A stretch of DNA of 64,000 nucleotides from positions 33,543-97,542 of the forward strand of contig NZ_AJLN01000033.1 in NCBI RefSeq assembly GCF_000317285.1, written 5' to 3'. The notes under the pieces are model-generated. The model worked only from the letters and a program-made list of their open reading frames with translations. It was not told the DNA's origin and did no database searches. The position numbers and the translations under genes are program-made. Below, in pieces: positions 54,472-64,000 of this stretch (within the stretch, counting starts at the first letter, position 1; each line of letters begins with the position of its first letter). This DNA is from Chlorogloeopsis fritschii PCC 6912. Lineage in GTDB: Bacteria > Cyanobacteriota > Cyanobacteriia > Cyanobacteriales > Nostocaceae.

Positions 54472-55278
54472 ATGGTTCAAATCATCTGTTTAGCTAATTC
54501 TAAAAAATATGGCGATCGCTGCATTGCTGGCATTGAAAACTCTACAGGTAAATGGATTCGCCCCGTCACTAATCTAGAACACGGACAAGTTCCCAAAGAA
54601 ATGTGTTTGGTGGATAATGAAGAGCCAAGATTGTTAGACATTTTAGAAATTCCACTTCTCGATACCTGTCCTGGCTATGAATACGAAAATCGCCTAATTG
54701 TGCATGGTAAATGGCAGCGTGTGGGGCAAGCTTCCATTGCTGATATACTTCAGTACTGCGAAGCAGAAATTCTTCACAGCCAATGGCAAACCTCTGTTCC
54801 TATTTCCTTTTTAGAATCACTGCTTGAGCACCAAAGACGTACATTGCAACTGATGAGAACAACTAAATTTCAGGTTGATTACTGTGAAGGCACAAGAAAG
54901 TGGGAAGCTTCTATACTTACAGCCAACGCACAAACAATCAGAGCTAAAATCACAGATTTAGCTTTGATTGATAAACTCAACCAAGGTACAACAATAGGAA
55001 ATGAATGTTTAGTTACTATTAGTTTAGGACAGCCTTGGCGGAAAACAGACTTAGATGAATTTGCTTGTTGGAAACTGATTGCAGGCGTGATTGAATTATC
55101 TAAATCAGACTTGATTTGGATGGAAATGCAACGACTGGGTTGGAGTCTAGCACAAGGGCGCTCCTACTTACACCAAACCTACAACAAGCGATCGCGTCAG
55201 GAATTGACTAGCACTGAAATTACTGAGTTTTTAAATTACCTCAAATCCCTTCCTACTCCTTTCAACATAACAGTCTAG
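54472..55278 (+). CDS. DUF488-linked protein, possible dual OB-fold domain
   Basis: 268 residues. Beta-rich N-terminal two thirds (IICLANSKKYGDRCIAGIE, TGKWIRPVTN, DILEIPLLD) look like the dual OB-containing domain seen next to DUF488 genes; this is from recall and not certain. The C-terminus has LGWSLAQGRSYLHQTYNKRSR followed by LTSTEITEFLNYL, a Gly-Arg-x-Tyr ... Lys-Arg-Ser-Arg motif I associate with nucleic-acid-linked proteins. Six bp after the second DUF488 gene, so one operon. Confidence 0.65.
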   Translation: MVQIICLANSKKYGDRCIAGIENSTGKWIRPVTNLEHGQVPKEMCLVDNEEPRLLDILEIPLLDTCPGYEYENRLIVHGKWQRVGQASIADILQYCEAEILHSQWQTSVPISFLESLLEHQRRTLQLMRTTKFQVDYCEGTRKWEASILTANAQTIRAKITDLALIDKLNQGTTIGNECLVTISLGQPWRKTDLDEFACWKLIAGVIELSKSDLIWMEMQRLGWSLAQGRSYLHQTYNKRSRQELTSTEITEFLNYLKSLPTPFNITV

Positions 55279-55340
55279 TTGCGATCGTCTCCCTTTTTAA
55301 ACGAGCGATCGCATTGTTGTCTTTACAGGTGGTGTAAAGT

Positions 55341-55514
55341 GAACATTGAGCGTTGCTGAATTGAGGTATGAAATTTAAAAACCAGGCATTTAAAACTCTT
55401 ACTCTCTGCGACTCTGCGTGACGCCAGTTGCTACAACGCGGGGAACCCGCGCAACGCACTGGCTCCTCTGCGTGAGACACATTCATACTTTAAATCAGCA
55501 ACGCCGAACATTGA
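55341..55514. mobile_element. MITE with 9-bp target duplication and a nested second insertion
   Basis: Direct repeats GAACATTGA at 55341-55349 and 55506-55514 flank an element (55350-55504) with inverted ends GCGTTGCTGAATTGAGGTATGAA and the complement of TTCATACTTTAAATCAGCAACGC. Inside it, GCCAGTTGCTACAACG...ACGCACTGGC (55423-55463) is flanked by CTCTGCGTGA on both sides, a second insertion with its own duplication. No transposase is encoded. Confidence 0.8.
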
Positions 55515-55518
55515 GCAA

Positions 55519-58059
55519 CTATTTCGGAACTAGCTTGAGTGTAGCTGTAGTCTTTGCTGCAATACTCTTGTTCTCCCACAACATGGGATGATATTCAATT
55601 TTGCTCCAAGGAGCAATCATATCAGTGTAGTGCTTGTGGAAAGCGTGCCCTGACTGCCCAGGAGCGTGAATGGCTAACGAGTTATCCAAATTCGCCATAT
55701 CTACTATCATCCGCATCGAAGGAATATCAGTCACCTGAAAAGAAGATTTATTTGCTCTCCAGCGGTTAGCATTGACGGTTTCCCCATTGCCTGCCGTGGT
55801 AAAAGAACCACGATTAAACAAAGCCTCAATCGGTGCCACCCCAGATTTGCCCAAAGTAGCATTAACAAAAGTGATAGTATGCAGCTTACCCCAGTTCCAG
55901 TTTTTAAAGTTTTTCCCTTGAATTTGTTCTAGCTCTGCCACTGCTTCTGTGAAAGCTTGCCGCAGAATGTAGTCGCGATTTTCAATGGCAGGAGTTTTGC
56001 TGTTATCCCACCAGTTACTATTAGGCTGCTTCACTAAATTTTCCACCACAGCATACCAGCGATCGCCTCCATCAGGAAAGTACTTTTGAGGTAGTTGATC
56101 GTGGAAAGTATCGGCTAGCAAATGTTTCCAGAAAGTCTCAAATAAAGCCGCAGCAGGCGATGTCATTCCTAACTGCAAATCCCAATCTTGTAACAATTTT
56201 TGAGCTGCTTGCAGTTGGGGAGTATTGAAAGAGATAGCTTGCAGCAACGGTACTAACGTCTGAGCATTCAAATTGCGATTGTCACCTTGCATCTGCTGTA
56301 TGTCGTTGACAGATAAAGGCTGAGTTTGCTGTTCAATCATCTCCACAATGCGTTTTGCTCGGTAGCCATAAACCCAGTCTTTAGTAATCACGTAAAGATA
56401 TTCACTCCTTACTGAATTATTGGCGGTAGCAATATAACCTTGAGGCGGATTGAAACTTTGGGGTAAATCCTCAAAATCGATATAGCCTTGCCACTCATAT
56501 TTATCTGTCCAACCAGGAACAGGATAACGTCCATCTCCCTGAGCGCGTATAGGGTATTTACCTGGCATCTGGTAGCCAATATTGCCTTCTACGTCAGCAT
56601 AAACTAGATTTTGAGCAGGAACATCAAAATTGCTAGCGGCAGTGCGAAACTCCTGCCAATTTTGAGCGCGATTCAGTTGGGCAATTGCATAGGCAAGTCT
56701 GGATGGTTCTAGAGCTGTCCACCGCAAAGCAACGACATAGTTTTGTGGTAGATTGGAGTACTGAGTTGAATTAAATTCTTTCAAATTAGGTGCAACATCC
56801 GAAAGAATCGGCCCATGCCTGGTATAGCGCACCGTTTGTACAATCGGCTCGCTACCTGCAACTTGAATTGTTTGTTTCACAAGTTGCATATCCACCCATT
56901 TACCATTCACCTCATACTGATTGGGGTTGTTTGGGTTGACTTTTTCGATGTACAAATCCATGACATCAGATTGAACATTCGTGACACCCCAAGCAATGCG
57001 ATCGTTATGACCGATAATTACCCCTAGCATTCCCGCGAAGGAGAAGCCAGTCACGTCATAAGGACACTCTTTACTTTTGGGTGTACAGTGCAAACCAACC
57101 TCATACCAAATAGAGGGCATTTGCGCAGCTAGGTGAGGATCGTTTGCCAATATAGGTTTGCCTGTAGCCGTGCGCTTCCCAGATATAACCCAACTATTCG
57201 AGCCAATTCCTACTCCTGTTGAGCCGATTAGTTTCTCTAAAGCCAACATTGGTTTGCTAATTGACTCTAAAGCTTTTGTCACAAAATCTACAGAATAGTG
57301 GCTAGTGATTTCCAACTTTCGTTCGGCTTGTTTCTGTGCTCCTCTTTCATGTCTAAATCCAGGCAAAATCGTTGGCAGATTTTCAGGGTAAGGCGGAAAA
57401 AGTTCTTCTACCTGAGCAGGAGTGAGGGTTTTAAGCAAGATAGCGCGTTCTATTTCGCGATCCAAATTTCTACCCAAATCGTAAGCCATTACTTTACCCC
57501 AAGTTAGGGAGTGTAGCGGTTGCCAAGGTTCCGGTTTATACCCAGGATTGAGAAGCTTGAGGACTGCGTATTCTAAACTTAGGGCGCTGCCTTGACGCTG
57601 TTTGAGATAGGCATTGACACCATCAGCATAAGCTTGCAGATTCGCTTTCATCTCTGCATCCATTTGCTGTATTTCTTGTTGCACCACCCTTGCCCAACCC
57701 ATAGTCCGCAGATATCTGTCAGTCTCAACCTGGGAAGAACCAAACATTTCTGCCAACCGCCCAGAACCGATGTGTCGCCAAAAGTCCATTTGCCAAAAGC
57801 GGTCTTGAGCGTGTATGTAGCCCTGTGCTAAGAATAGATCGTAGGAATTGGTAGCGAAAATGTGGGGTATTCCCCATCGATCGCGCCGAACGGTAACTTC
57901 TGCTTTAATTCCAGGTAGTTGAATTGTGCCACTTTCTCTAGGAAAAGATTGACGGACAGTATAGGTGGCTAATCCCGCTAGCGAAAGCCACAAAACTAAC
58001 AGTAAAATCACGATGATTTTTAGTCTTTTAGGCAACCAAAGTTTACCAAAGCTTTTCAT
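55519..58059 (-). CDS. penicillin acylase family (Ntn-hydrolase) protein
   Basis: 846 residues, membrane-anchored by an N-terminal helix (IIVILLLVLWLSLAGLAT), active part in the periplasm. The family pre-protein is cut before a Ser nucleophile, here in GIGSNSWVISG. Other landmarks: FLAQGYIHAQDRFWQMDFWR, DPHLAAQMPSIWYEVGL and HAPGQSGHAFHKHY. It may cleave acyl-homoserine lactones or other amides, as cyanobacterial AiiC-type relatives do (inference). Flanked by MITE copies on both sides. Confidence 0.9.
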   Translation of the reverse strand: MKSFGKLWLPKRLKIIVILLLVLWLSLAGLATYTVRQSFPRESGTIQLPGIKAEVTVRRDRWGIPHIFATNSYDLFLAQGYIHAQDRFWQMDFWRHIGSGRLAEMFGSSQVETDRYLRTMGWARVVQQEIQQMDAEMKANLQAYADGVNAYLKQRQGSALSLEYAVLKLLNPGYKPEPWQPLHSLTWGKVMAYDLGRNLDREIERAILLKTLTPAQVEELFPPYPENLPTILPGFRHERGAQKQAERKLEITSHYSVDFVTKALESISKPMLALEKLIGSTGVGIGSNSWVISGKRTATGKPILANDPHLAAQMPSIWYEVGLHCTPKSKECPYDVTGFSFAGMLGVIIGHNDRIAWGVTNVQSDVMDLYIEKVNPNNPNQYEVNGKWVDMQLVKQTIQVAGSEPIVQTVRYTRHGPILSDVAPNLKEFNSTQYSNLPQNYVVALRWTALEPSRLAYAIAQLNRAQNWQEFRTAASNFDVPAQNLVYADVEGNIGYQMPGKYPIRAQGDGRYPVPGWTDKYEWQGYIDFEDLPQSFNPPQGYIATANNSVRSEYLYVITKDWVYGYRAKRIVEMIEQQTQPLSVNDIQQMQGDNRNLNAQTLVPLLQAISFNTPQLQAAQKLLQDWDLQLGMTSPAAALFETFWKHLLADTFHDQLPQKYFPDGGDRWYAVVENLVKQPNSNWWDNSKTPAIENRDYILRQAFTEAVAELEQIQGKNFKNWNWGKLHTITFVNATLGKSGVAPIEALFNRGSFTTAGNGETVNANRWRANKSSFQVTDIPSMRMIVDMANLDNSLAIHAPGQSGHAFHKHYTDMIAPWSKIEYHPMLWENKSIAAKTTATLKLVPK

Positions 58060-58160
58060 GTCAGCCTACTGTGGCATGGTTAGTAAAATTACGGTTATTA
58101 TACTGCTCATACCAATTTTGGCTTTTAGTAAAAAACGGCGTTCATAATTGTGGGATAAAT

Positions 58161-58240
58161 TTTATCTCACGCAGAGTCGCAGAGAGTAAGAGTTTTTATT
58201 TACAACATTTCTTCATTTCATACTTCTATTCAGAAACGCT
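58161..58240. mobile_element. degenerate half-copy of the 55350 MITE
   Basis: CTCACGCAGAGTCGCAGAG and AGTAAGAGTTTTT match the reverse complement of the core at 55395-55420. The segment ends TTCATACTTCTATTCAGAAACGC, a worn version of the right end at 55482-55504. It shows the core without the nested insertion. Confidence 0.6.
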
Positions 58241-58254
58241 TAAAAAAGTAAGCA

Positions 58255-60048
58255 TTAATGAACCCCGGTTTGCACGTGCCAGAATCCTGCATAGATGCCA
58301 TCAAGCGCTAGTAATTCCTCATGCGTACCTTGCTCAACAATTTGACCATTATCCATCACACATATGCAATGACTGTTGCGAATCGTGGAAAGACGATGAG
58401 CGATCGCAATCGTAGTTCTATTAATAGTAATCTTGTCTAAAGAGCGCTGAATTGCTGCTTCTGTCTCATTATCTACCGCAGATGTCGCCTCATCTAAAAT
58501 CAAAATTGGTGGATTTTTCACAACTGCTCTAGCTATAGCGATACGTTGGCGTTGTCCCCCAGATAACTTTTGTCCTCGTTCCCCGACTATTGTTTCATAA
58601 CCTTGAGGAAGCCGCATAATAAAATCATGGGCTTCAGCTATTTTTGCAGCATTGATAATCGCTTCATCTGTAGCATCAAAAGTACCGTAGGCAATATTTT
58701 CTGCCACTGTACCATGAAATAAAAATACATCTTGACTAACTAAACCAATGCTACGACGCAAATCAGATAAATTCAATTTTTGAATATCAATTCCATCAAT
58801 AGTAATTACACCATTAGAAGTATCATAAAAACGCAGTAATAATTTAACTAATGTGCTTTTACCCGAACCAGTTGAACCAACAATAGCAATAGTTTTTCCG
58901 GCAGGAATATGCAAAGATAAATTCTTAATTATTGTTTCACGATTTTGATAGGCAAAAGTAACATTTTTATATTCAACTTCACCCCGTACTTTTTCAACAA
59001 ATAAAGGTATATCTCCTGTCGTAATTTGGATGGGAGTATCTAACAAATCCATAACGCGCTTCGTAGAAGCCATCGCTCGTTGATATCTATCAAAAGTTTC
59101 TCCTAAAAATACCAACGGCCACAACAACCTTTGTACTAAAACCAATAAAACACTATAATTACCTATAGATATTCTTCCTGCATATGCTGCCATCCCTCCC
59201 AAAAATAATAAAGCCGTGAATCCGACTAAAACCAACATTCTAATTACGGGGATAAACGCGGCAGAAAGTTTAATTGCTTTGGCGTTACTTTTTTTATAAG
59301 CCTCACTTTCATTTGCTAATCTTGCACTCTCATAATTTTCAGCAGTATAACTTTTAATTGTACTAATTCCACTGATATTATTTGCTAAACGAGAGTTCAG
59401 AAAACTGACTTTTTCTCTGACATCAGCATAACGAGGTTCGAGACGTCTTTGATATACCAGAGAACCCCAGAGAATAAATGGCATTGGCAACATTGCTGCT
59501 ATGGTGATGCTAGGAGGTAAAATAAAGAGCGCACCACCAATTAAAATTATGAATGAAGTAGTTACTTGAATAATTTCATTTGCTCCCCCATTTAAAAAAT
59601 CTTCAAGTTGGTTGATATCATCACTCAAAATAGACATCAAACCACCTGTACTACTGTCTTCAAAATAAGCCGATTCTAAATGTTGTAAATGATTGTAGGC
59701 ATCTAAGCGTAAATTATGTTGGATATTTTGGGCTAAATTCCGCCAAAGCCTGTCATAGGCATACTGAGAAAGCGATTCAAATACCCAAACAATAACAGTG
59801 ATTAGTGAAAGTAAGGCAAATTGCCATAATACATCTCTAATTCCTAATTTACCTATGAAGGAATTTTGTTGCTGTACTAATATATCTACAGCAACACCGA
59901 TTAACCAAGGTGGTGCTAAATCTAAAATTGTATTAATAATAGAATAGGTTGAGGCCTGATAAATTTGTGAGCGATAATTTTGTCCGTAGTTAAGTAAGCG
60001 TTGAAGGGGAGAGCGTTTATTTGTTGTTTGATATGGTTTTGATGTCAT
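58255..60048 (-). CDS. ABC transporter, fused permease and ATPase (MdlB/MsbA type)
   Basis: 597 residues. Six-helix exporter domain then an ATPase with Walker A GSTGSGKSTL, Q-loop VSQDVFLF, signature LSGGQRQRIAIARA, Walker B ILILDEATSAVD and H-loop IAHRLST. All catalytic residues are present. Functions as a homodimer exporter of lipids, peptides or drugs; substrate unknown. Stand-alone gene. Confidence 0.93.
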   Translation of the reverse strand: MTSKPYQTTNKRSPLQRLLNYGQNYRSQIYQASTYSIINTILDLAPPWLIGVAVDILVQQQNSFIGKLGIRDVLWQFALLSLITVIVWVFESLSQYAYDRLWRNLAQNIQHNLRLDAYNHLQHLESAYFEDSSTGGLMSILSDDINQLEDFLNGGANEIIQVTTSFIILIGGALFILPPSITIAAMLPMPFILWGSLVYQRRLEPRYADVREKVSFLNSRLANNISGISTIKSYTAENYESARLANESEAYKKSNAKAIKLSAAFIPVIRMLVLVGFTALLFLGGMAAYAGRISIGNYSVLLVLVQRLLWPLVFLGETFDRYQRAMASTKRVMDLLDTPIQITTGDIPLFVEKVRGEVEYKNVTFAYQNRETIIKNLSLHIPAGKTIAIVGSTGSGKSTLVKLLLRFYDTSNGVITIDGIDIQKLNLSDLRRSIGLVSQDVFLFHGTVAENIAYGTFDATDEAIINAAKIAEAHDFIMRLPQGYETIVGERGQKLSGGQRQRIAIARAVVKNPPILILDEATSAVDNETEAAIQRSLDKITINRTTIAIAHRLSTIRNSHCICVMDNGQIVEQGTHEELLALDGIYAGFWHVQTGVH

Positions 60049-60585
60049 TATAATAACTAGAAATTTTAGTCTTCTGTTTTACTTAGCCATTGAAATTGCA
60101 GTTACCAAAATACGTAAAGTCTACTATTTTTTGGTATGTAAGTCTATCCAAAAACGGCAAAATATTATCCTAATTAGGTAATTTTTAGTAAATTTAGCGG
60201 TTCATACACAAAAAAGTGATAAAAAAGTTACGAAGTAGCACTACGGAGAATTCTGGATGTGGCGAGATTCAATTTTTACAAGCTATTTCAACAATTTCCA
60301 TTATACTATTTGAGCTATTGACAAATCCTCCAGAAAATGCAGGTAAATACAAATTTGACTCAGTGGCTGTTTGTTAAATCATAATTATAGAAGTAAAGTA
60401 TATCCACGGCGGCAATTATCCATCTTTAGCTAGTTAGCTATATTTAACGCTGCATATAAAATACTGTTGGAAAATCAGATTTCTATACTGGTGAGTTGCT
60501 TAGTAATTGTTACAGACAAGACAATTGCTTTGATTTAATTCAGTGAGATTTTGTGCTAACTAGTCATTATTAGAGTTCTATACTG
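60049..60585. other. 537-bp divergent promoter region
   Basis: AT-rich gap between the ABC exporter and the Ca2+/H+ antiporter. No gene, no strong palindrome seen. Confidence 0.45.
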
Positions 60586-61707
60586 ATGTCAAATCTACTC
60601 AAAAACATACAAACTAAAAATCTAATTTCAATAGGTTTGCTAGTTTTTATTCCGATTGCAATTGTCACAGAAAAGTTAGACTGGGATGCATTAATAGTGT
60701 TTGGACTATCAGCGATTGCAATTATTCCCTTAGCAATCTGGTTGAGTAGAGCAACAGAAGAGATTGCTGTGGTTTTAGGGCCTTCTATCGGAGGTTTGTT
60801 AAATGCAGTATTCGGTAATGCAACTGAGTTAATCATTGCTTTAGTAGCTCTCAAAGAAGGCTTGGTAGATATTGTAAAAGCCAGCATTACTGGAACAATT
60901 ATCAGTAATCTACTACTGGTAATGGGTCTATCTATGCTGTTGGGTGGGCTACGTTACAAAGAGCAGACTTTTCAGCCAATGGCCGCGCGAGTCAATGGTT
61001 CTACAATGACACTGGCAGTCACTGCAATTGTCCTGCCTGCGATGGTGATCACCACATCTAATGTTGTTGAGCCAAGTGCTATTACCAACTTGTCGATTTT
61101 TGTAGCGGTTGTTTTAATTGTAGTTTATGGCTTGACGCTGTTGTTTTCTTTGAAGACTCACAGCTACCTCTACGATGTTGGGGTTGTAGAACTAGAAGAT
61201 AAGGTTTCTTTAGAACAAACCACAGAAGCAGATAAGCATTCAAAGCCAAATTTGGCTCTTTGGGTTGGTATTTTGCTTGCAGCAACCATTGGTGTAGCCT
61301 TCGTGTCGGAGATTTTTGTTGGTGCAGTTGAACAAGCAACAAAGGGACTAGGATTGACGCCTCTATTTACCGGAGTAATTTTGTTACCACTAATTGGAGG
61401 TGCAGCCGAATACGTAACCGCTGTCCGAGTAGCAATGAAGAACAACATGGATTTGTCAGTGTCTGTAGCAATGGGGTCGAGTTTACTAGTTGCTTTGTTA
61501 GTTGCACCGATCCTTGTGCTAGTTGGGCAGCTAATTGGACAACCAATGGATTTAAACTTTAACTTGTTTGAGGTTGTTGCAGTCATTATTGCTGTAGTCA
61601 TTGCCAATCTAATTAGTTTAGATGGTCGCTCCAATTGGTTAGAGGGGATGTTGCTGCTTGCAACCTATGCTGTAGTTGGGGCTGCCTTTTACTTCCACCC
61701 AGTTTGA
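60586..61707 (+). CDS. Ca2+/H+ antiporter (second copy)
   Basis: 373 residues with two alpha-repeats: GGLLNAVFGNATELIIALVAL, and LIGGAAEYVTAVRVAMKNNMDLSVSVAMGSS in the second. The second repeat has GGAAE for the usual GNAAE. Ends SNWLEGMLLLATYAVVGAAF-like as in the fragment at 5450-5749, to which it is the closest relative here. It should exchange Ca2+ for protons across the inner membrane. The ribosome site is weak. Confidence 0.92.
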   Translation: MSNLLKNIQTKNLISIGLLVFIPIAIVTEKLDWDALIVFGLSAIAIIPLAIWLSRATEEIAVVLGPSIGGLLNAVFGNATELIIALVALKEGLVDIVKASITGTIISNLLLVMGLSMLLGGLRYKEQTFQPMAARVNGSTMTLAVTAIVLPAMVITTSNVVEPSAITNLSIFVAVVLIVVYGLTLLFSLKTHSYLYDVGVVELEDKVSLEQTTEADKHSKPNLALWVGILLAATIGVAFVSEIFVGAVEQATKGLGLTPLFTGVILLPLIGGAAEYVTAVRVAMKNNMDLSVSVAMGSSLLVALLVAPILVLVGQLIGQPMDLNFNLFEVVAVIIAVVIANLISLDGRSNWLEGMLLLATYAVVGAAFYFHPV

Positions 61708-61726
61708 GTGCTAGTTTAGGCATGGG

Positions 61727-62692
61727 TTAAGGTGTATTGACAAGGTATTTTTCGAGGTCATCAAGGATAGCATTAATCGCGAAAATATCTGATTCATGCC
61801 AATGTTCGCCGACAAAATAGACTCGATCGCGTTGAACGGCGTTAAGCCATTGCCACAAGGGTTTGTGTTTAAGATTCTCCAATTTTGTCTTGTCACCATA
61901 AAATTCCAAAGATACAAGAAACAGAACATCCCCATCAATCTTAGGTATGGTTTCTTCCGAGATATTTTCTATGTAGAAGAAATCTCCTGTTTGCGATCGC
62001 GGACGTTGCAATCCAATATCTTTGAGAATCGTTCCCGAATAATGCTTTTCTCCGTATGCCGTAAATAGATTTTCTCCAGTTACATCTGCAACGGATATCC
62101 TTAGGGTATGGCGACGCTCTCCCAGAGCTTGCTTGAGTTTTTCAATCCGTTGCCAGTAATTATCCATAAATTGCTGACTAATATTCTCTTTGCCTAATAT
62201 CTGAGCAAGTTCTTCTAGTTGCTTTTTCCAACCAAGGGGAGGCCAAGGATAGTTTAGTACAACAGTAGGTGCAATTTGTGACAACTGTTCATAAATATCT
62301 TTCATGTAAGAGTTAGATAAGATTAAGTCGGGTTTAAGTCGCAAAATCTTTTCTAAATTAGGAGAATCATAGCTCCCAACAAACTCTACTTGCTCAACTT
62401 TGCCTTGAAGATATTTGGGAAGCTGGGAACCGAGTTCATATGCCGAGCCAATAGGTTTGATACCCAATATCCAGCTATTTACTAAAGTATCAGGTCTTAG
62501 AGTTACGACTCGTTGAGGATTGCGAGGAATGCAGGTTTCACCCATTGTATGTTGCACGACTCGACAGTCTTCAACTTGCAGTTTGTGATTTGTAACACGA
62601 GTATTGTTAATCGTACTGCAAGCTACAATCAGTGTTGCCGTTAAGACTCCCAAAAACAGTAGATAGATGAGGCGGCGTAGAGAGATTTTCAC
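61727..62692 (-). CDS. ferric-siderophore ABC transporter substrate-binding lipoprotein
   Basis: 321 residues. Lipoprotein signal with lipobox LIVACS, then the helical-backbone FecB/BtuF fold (RVVTLRPDTLVNSWILGIKPIG, LEKILRLKPDLIL, VLNYPWPP). Binds ferric siderophore in the periplasm. It lies just downstream of the broken TonB-dependent receptor on the same strand; permease and ATPase genes are not in the window. Confidence 0.9.
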   Translation of the reverse strand: MKISLRRLIYLLFLGVLTATLIVACSTINNTRVTNHKLQVEDCRVVQHTMGETCIPRNPQRVVTLRPDTLVNSWILGIKPIGSAYELGSQLPKYLQGKVEQVEFVGSYDSPNLEKILRLKPDLILSNSYMKDIYEQLSQIAPTVVLNYPWPPLGWKKQLEELAQILGKENISQQFMDNYWQRIEKLKQALGERRHTLRISVADVTGENLFTAYGEKHYSGTILKDIGLQRPRSQTGDFFYIENISEETIPKIDGDVLFLVSLEFYGDKTKLENLKHKPLWQWLNAVQRDRVYFVGEHWHESDIFAINAILDDLEKYLVNTP

Positions 62693-62706
62693 GAATTGCT
62701 AACTCC

Positions 62707-63768
62707 TCAAAACCGCCATGAAAGTGTTCCCTGTACAGTGAATGGTTCCGCTGGGAAAACGTTAAGCCGATCGTAAGCAGATTCAAAATAGTCTACATCA
62801 AACAAATTCCGAAAGTTCAATGATGCCCTGAACTGTCCGCGGTTATAGAAGATAGCAGCATCTGTGCGAAAATAGCTGGGTAACGTAAATGAATTTTCTA
62901 AATCCCCTTGGCGATCGCCTACGTAGAAAAATCCTAATCCAAAGCCCAATCCTCTCAAGTCACCTTCTTGCAGTTCGTAGCTCGTCCATAAATTGAAGCT
63001 ATGTTTTGGTACGTTATACAAACGATTACCAGGTTCAAATGTGTTATCTTCTGTGATTCGCGCATCGGTATAAGCATAGCCTGCAATCACGTTCCATCCT
63101 GGTAAGATTTCTCCTCCAAAGTTCAATTCAATACCACGACTATTTTGTTCACCTGTTTGAATCGAAAAGCCTGGATTGCTTAGATCATCAGTTGTGACGT
63201 TAGAACGAGTGAGATCGTAAAATGCGAGAGTCGCGGAGAGTCTGTTGTTAATATCTGCTTTAACCCCAACCTCATACTGTGTCCCTCGTTCTGGCTGAAA
63301 TTGTTCGCCATCAATCAATCTGCCAATGCTTGGCGCAAACGAGCGACTATAGCTGGCATAGAGCGAAATTGGTTGAATTGGTTGATAGACAATCCCCACA
63401 CGAGGACTAAAGGCATTTCCAGATTGAAATTCTTCTGTTTCATTGATGAAATCTCTGTTCGTCTGCTCGAAGAAATCTAATCTGCCGCAGCAGGGCCTCT
63501 GAGAACTTCAATTCGTTCAATATTAGCAAAATTTGCTGCTTTACCTCCCCCTTGTAAATATCTCAATCCATTCCTGGTGAAATTACCTGCACCGTCAGAA
63601 ACTTCAAACCCTCGAATCGTAAAAGTGGCAAATTGATTAAAGTAACTAGGAGCAGTCTGAGTTACACCACTGATATTTCTGAGTGCATCATTGAGAGTAG
63701 TAACTTGCTGTTCTTCTAACACTCGTTGTGGCACTACTTGAATCGAAGCGGGAATATCTCGTAAAGGC
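62707..63768 (-). pseudogene. TonB-dependent siderophore receptor with internal deletion
   Basis: Two receptor pieces in different frames. The plug piece (about 63768-63477) has RDIPASIQVVPQRV, LNDALRNISGV and IERIEVLRGPAA, and then hits a stop. The barrel piece (about 63476-62707) continues DFFEQTNRDF, SPRVGIVYQPIQPISLYAS, and ends GTLSWRF with the C-terminal Phe of outer-membrane barrels. At the junction (about 63476) plug and mid-barrel sequence abut, so roughly 300 residues and the frame are lost. The 5' part before PLRDIP is also missing. Confidence 0.88.
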
Positions 63769-64000
63769 GATCAGTGATTCAGCAACGCCCGATTTCTAGG
63801 TATGGTTGTTGATGATAGCATTGAGATGTAATTTTCGGAGCTAAACCACTGCCGTGGAAAATATACTGTCCGCCACCTGTGGATGTATGTTTATCTTCGT
63901 GTGTTCCTGAAAAATGAAAGTGGTAACTTATGCAGCATTCTTTCTCCGGATCTTCAAAAATTATGCGATCGCATAAGCGCAAATTAGTGACGTACCCAAC
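63769..64000. other. unresolved right edge
   Basis: Sequence unlike the receptor. TCAGCAACGCC at 63779-63789 equals the right end of the 55350 MITE, and a 67-codon minus-strand frame (63779-63982) is open, but neither can be tied to a known gene. Possibly part of an element that crosses the window edge. Confidence 0.3.

Noticed and set aside
63779..63982. 67-codon frame at the right edge, and TCAGCAACGCC as a MITE end
   Set aside because: No second end or target duplication in the window; the frame resembles nothing known.

Overview
The window looks like chromosomal DNA of a cyanobacterium, probably filamentous or Chroococcidiopsis-like. The evidence is the abundance of the octamer GCGATCGC, heptamer-type CCCTAG repeats, many dispersed palindromic intergenic repeats, and gene families typical of cyanobacteria (a BicA-type SulP transporter, GAF-PAS-adenylate cyclase, Uma2, Nif11, DUF488). 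No rRNA, tRNA or CRISPR array was seen. Species cannot be named from sequence alone.

Region 1 (1-2.4 kb) holds the 3' part of an adenylate cyclase overlapping an alpha/beta hydrolase. Region 2 (2.4-30 kb) is the unusual part, an island of ion-handling genes. It contains a BicA-like bicarbonate transporter, a glycine-zipper protein with five 22-residue repeats, a fragment of a Ca2+/H+ antiporter, and three P1B-like ATPases. Each ATPase starts with the same basic HMA-like module (CoBaHMA/HMA_2 type). Two look catalytically competent; one has lost its catalytic motifs and nucleotide-binding domain. None has the Cys-Pro-Cys metal site. Between and after them lie small membrane proteins, a ParB-like protein with a degraded methyltransferase domain, a formylglycine-generating-enzyme-like protein, a Nif11 protein, a universal stress protein, a full Ca2+/H+ antiporter, an ArsA-like protein without its P-loop lysine, an AAA-like protein with a broken Walker A, and a P2-type Ca2+-ATPase. 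A second full Ca2+/H+ antiporter sits at 60.6 kb. The mix of bicarbonate import, Ca2+ transport, glycine zippers and HMA-like modules recalls gene sets linked to intracellular carbonate formation (calcyanin neighbourhoods) or to metal-storage organelles. That link is an inference.

Region 3 (30-36 kb) is a patchy zone of gene remnants and small genes: truncated DUF1350, a relict of the alpha/beta hydrolase, truncated pstB, an EF-G paralogue and Uma2. Region 4 (36-42 kb) is a translationally coupled operon of a sugar/polyol-phosphate nucleotidyltransferase, a kinase-like protein and two CDP-glycerol glycerophosphotransferase-like proteins plus a response regulator, with a divergent glycerophosphodiesterase. 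Region 5 (42-53 kb) has an MFS exporter, a Phd/PIN toxin-antitoxin pair, penicillin-binding protein 1C and a divergent alpha-2-macroglobulin lipoprotein; both of the last two carry repeat DNA apparently inserted in frame. Region 6 (53-64 kb) has two DUF488 genes with a third coupled gene, a penicillin acylase flanked by copies of a MITE (one copy nested), an ABC exporter, the second Ca2+/H+ antiporter, and a ferric-siderophore uptake pair whose TonB-dependent receptor is a deletion-bearing pseudogene.
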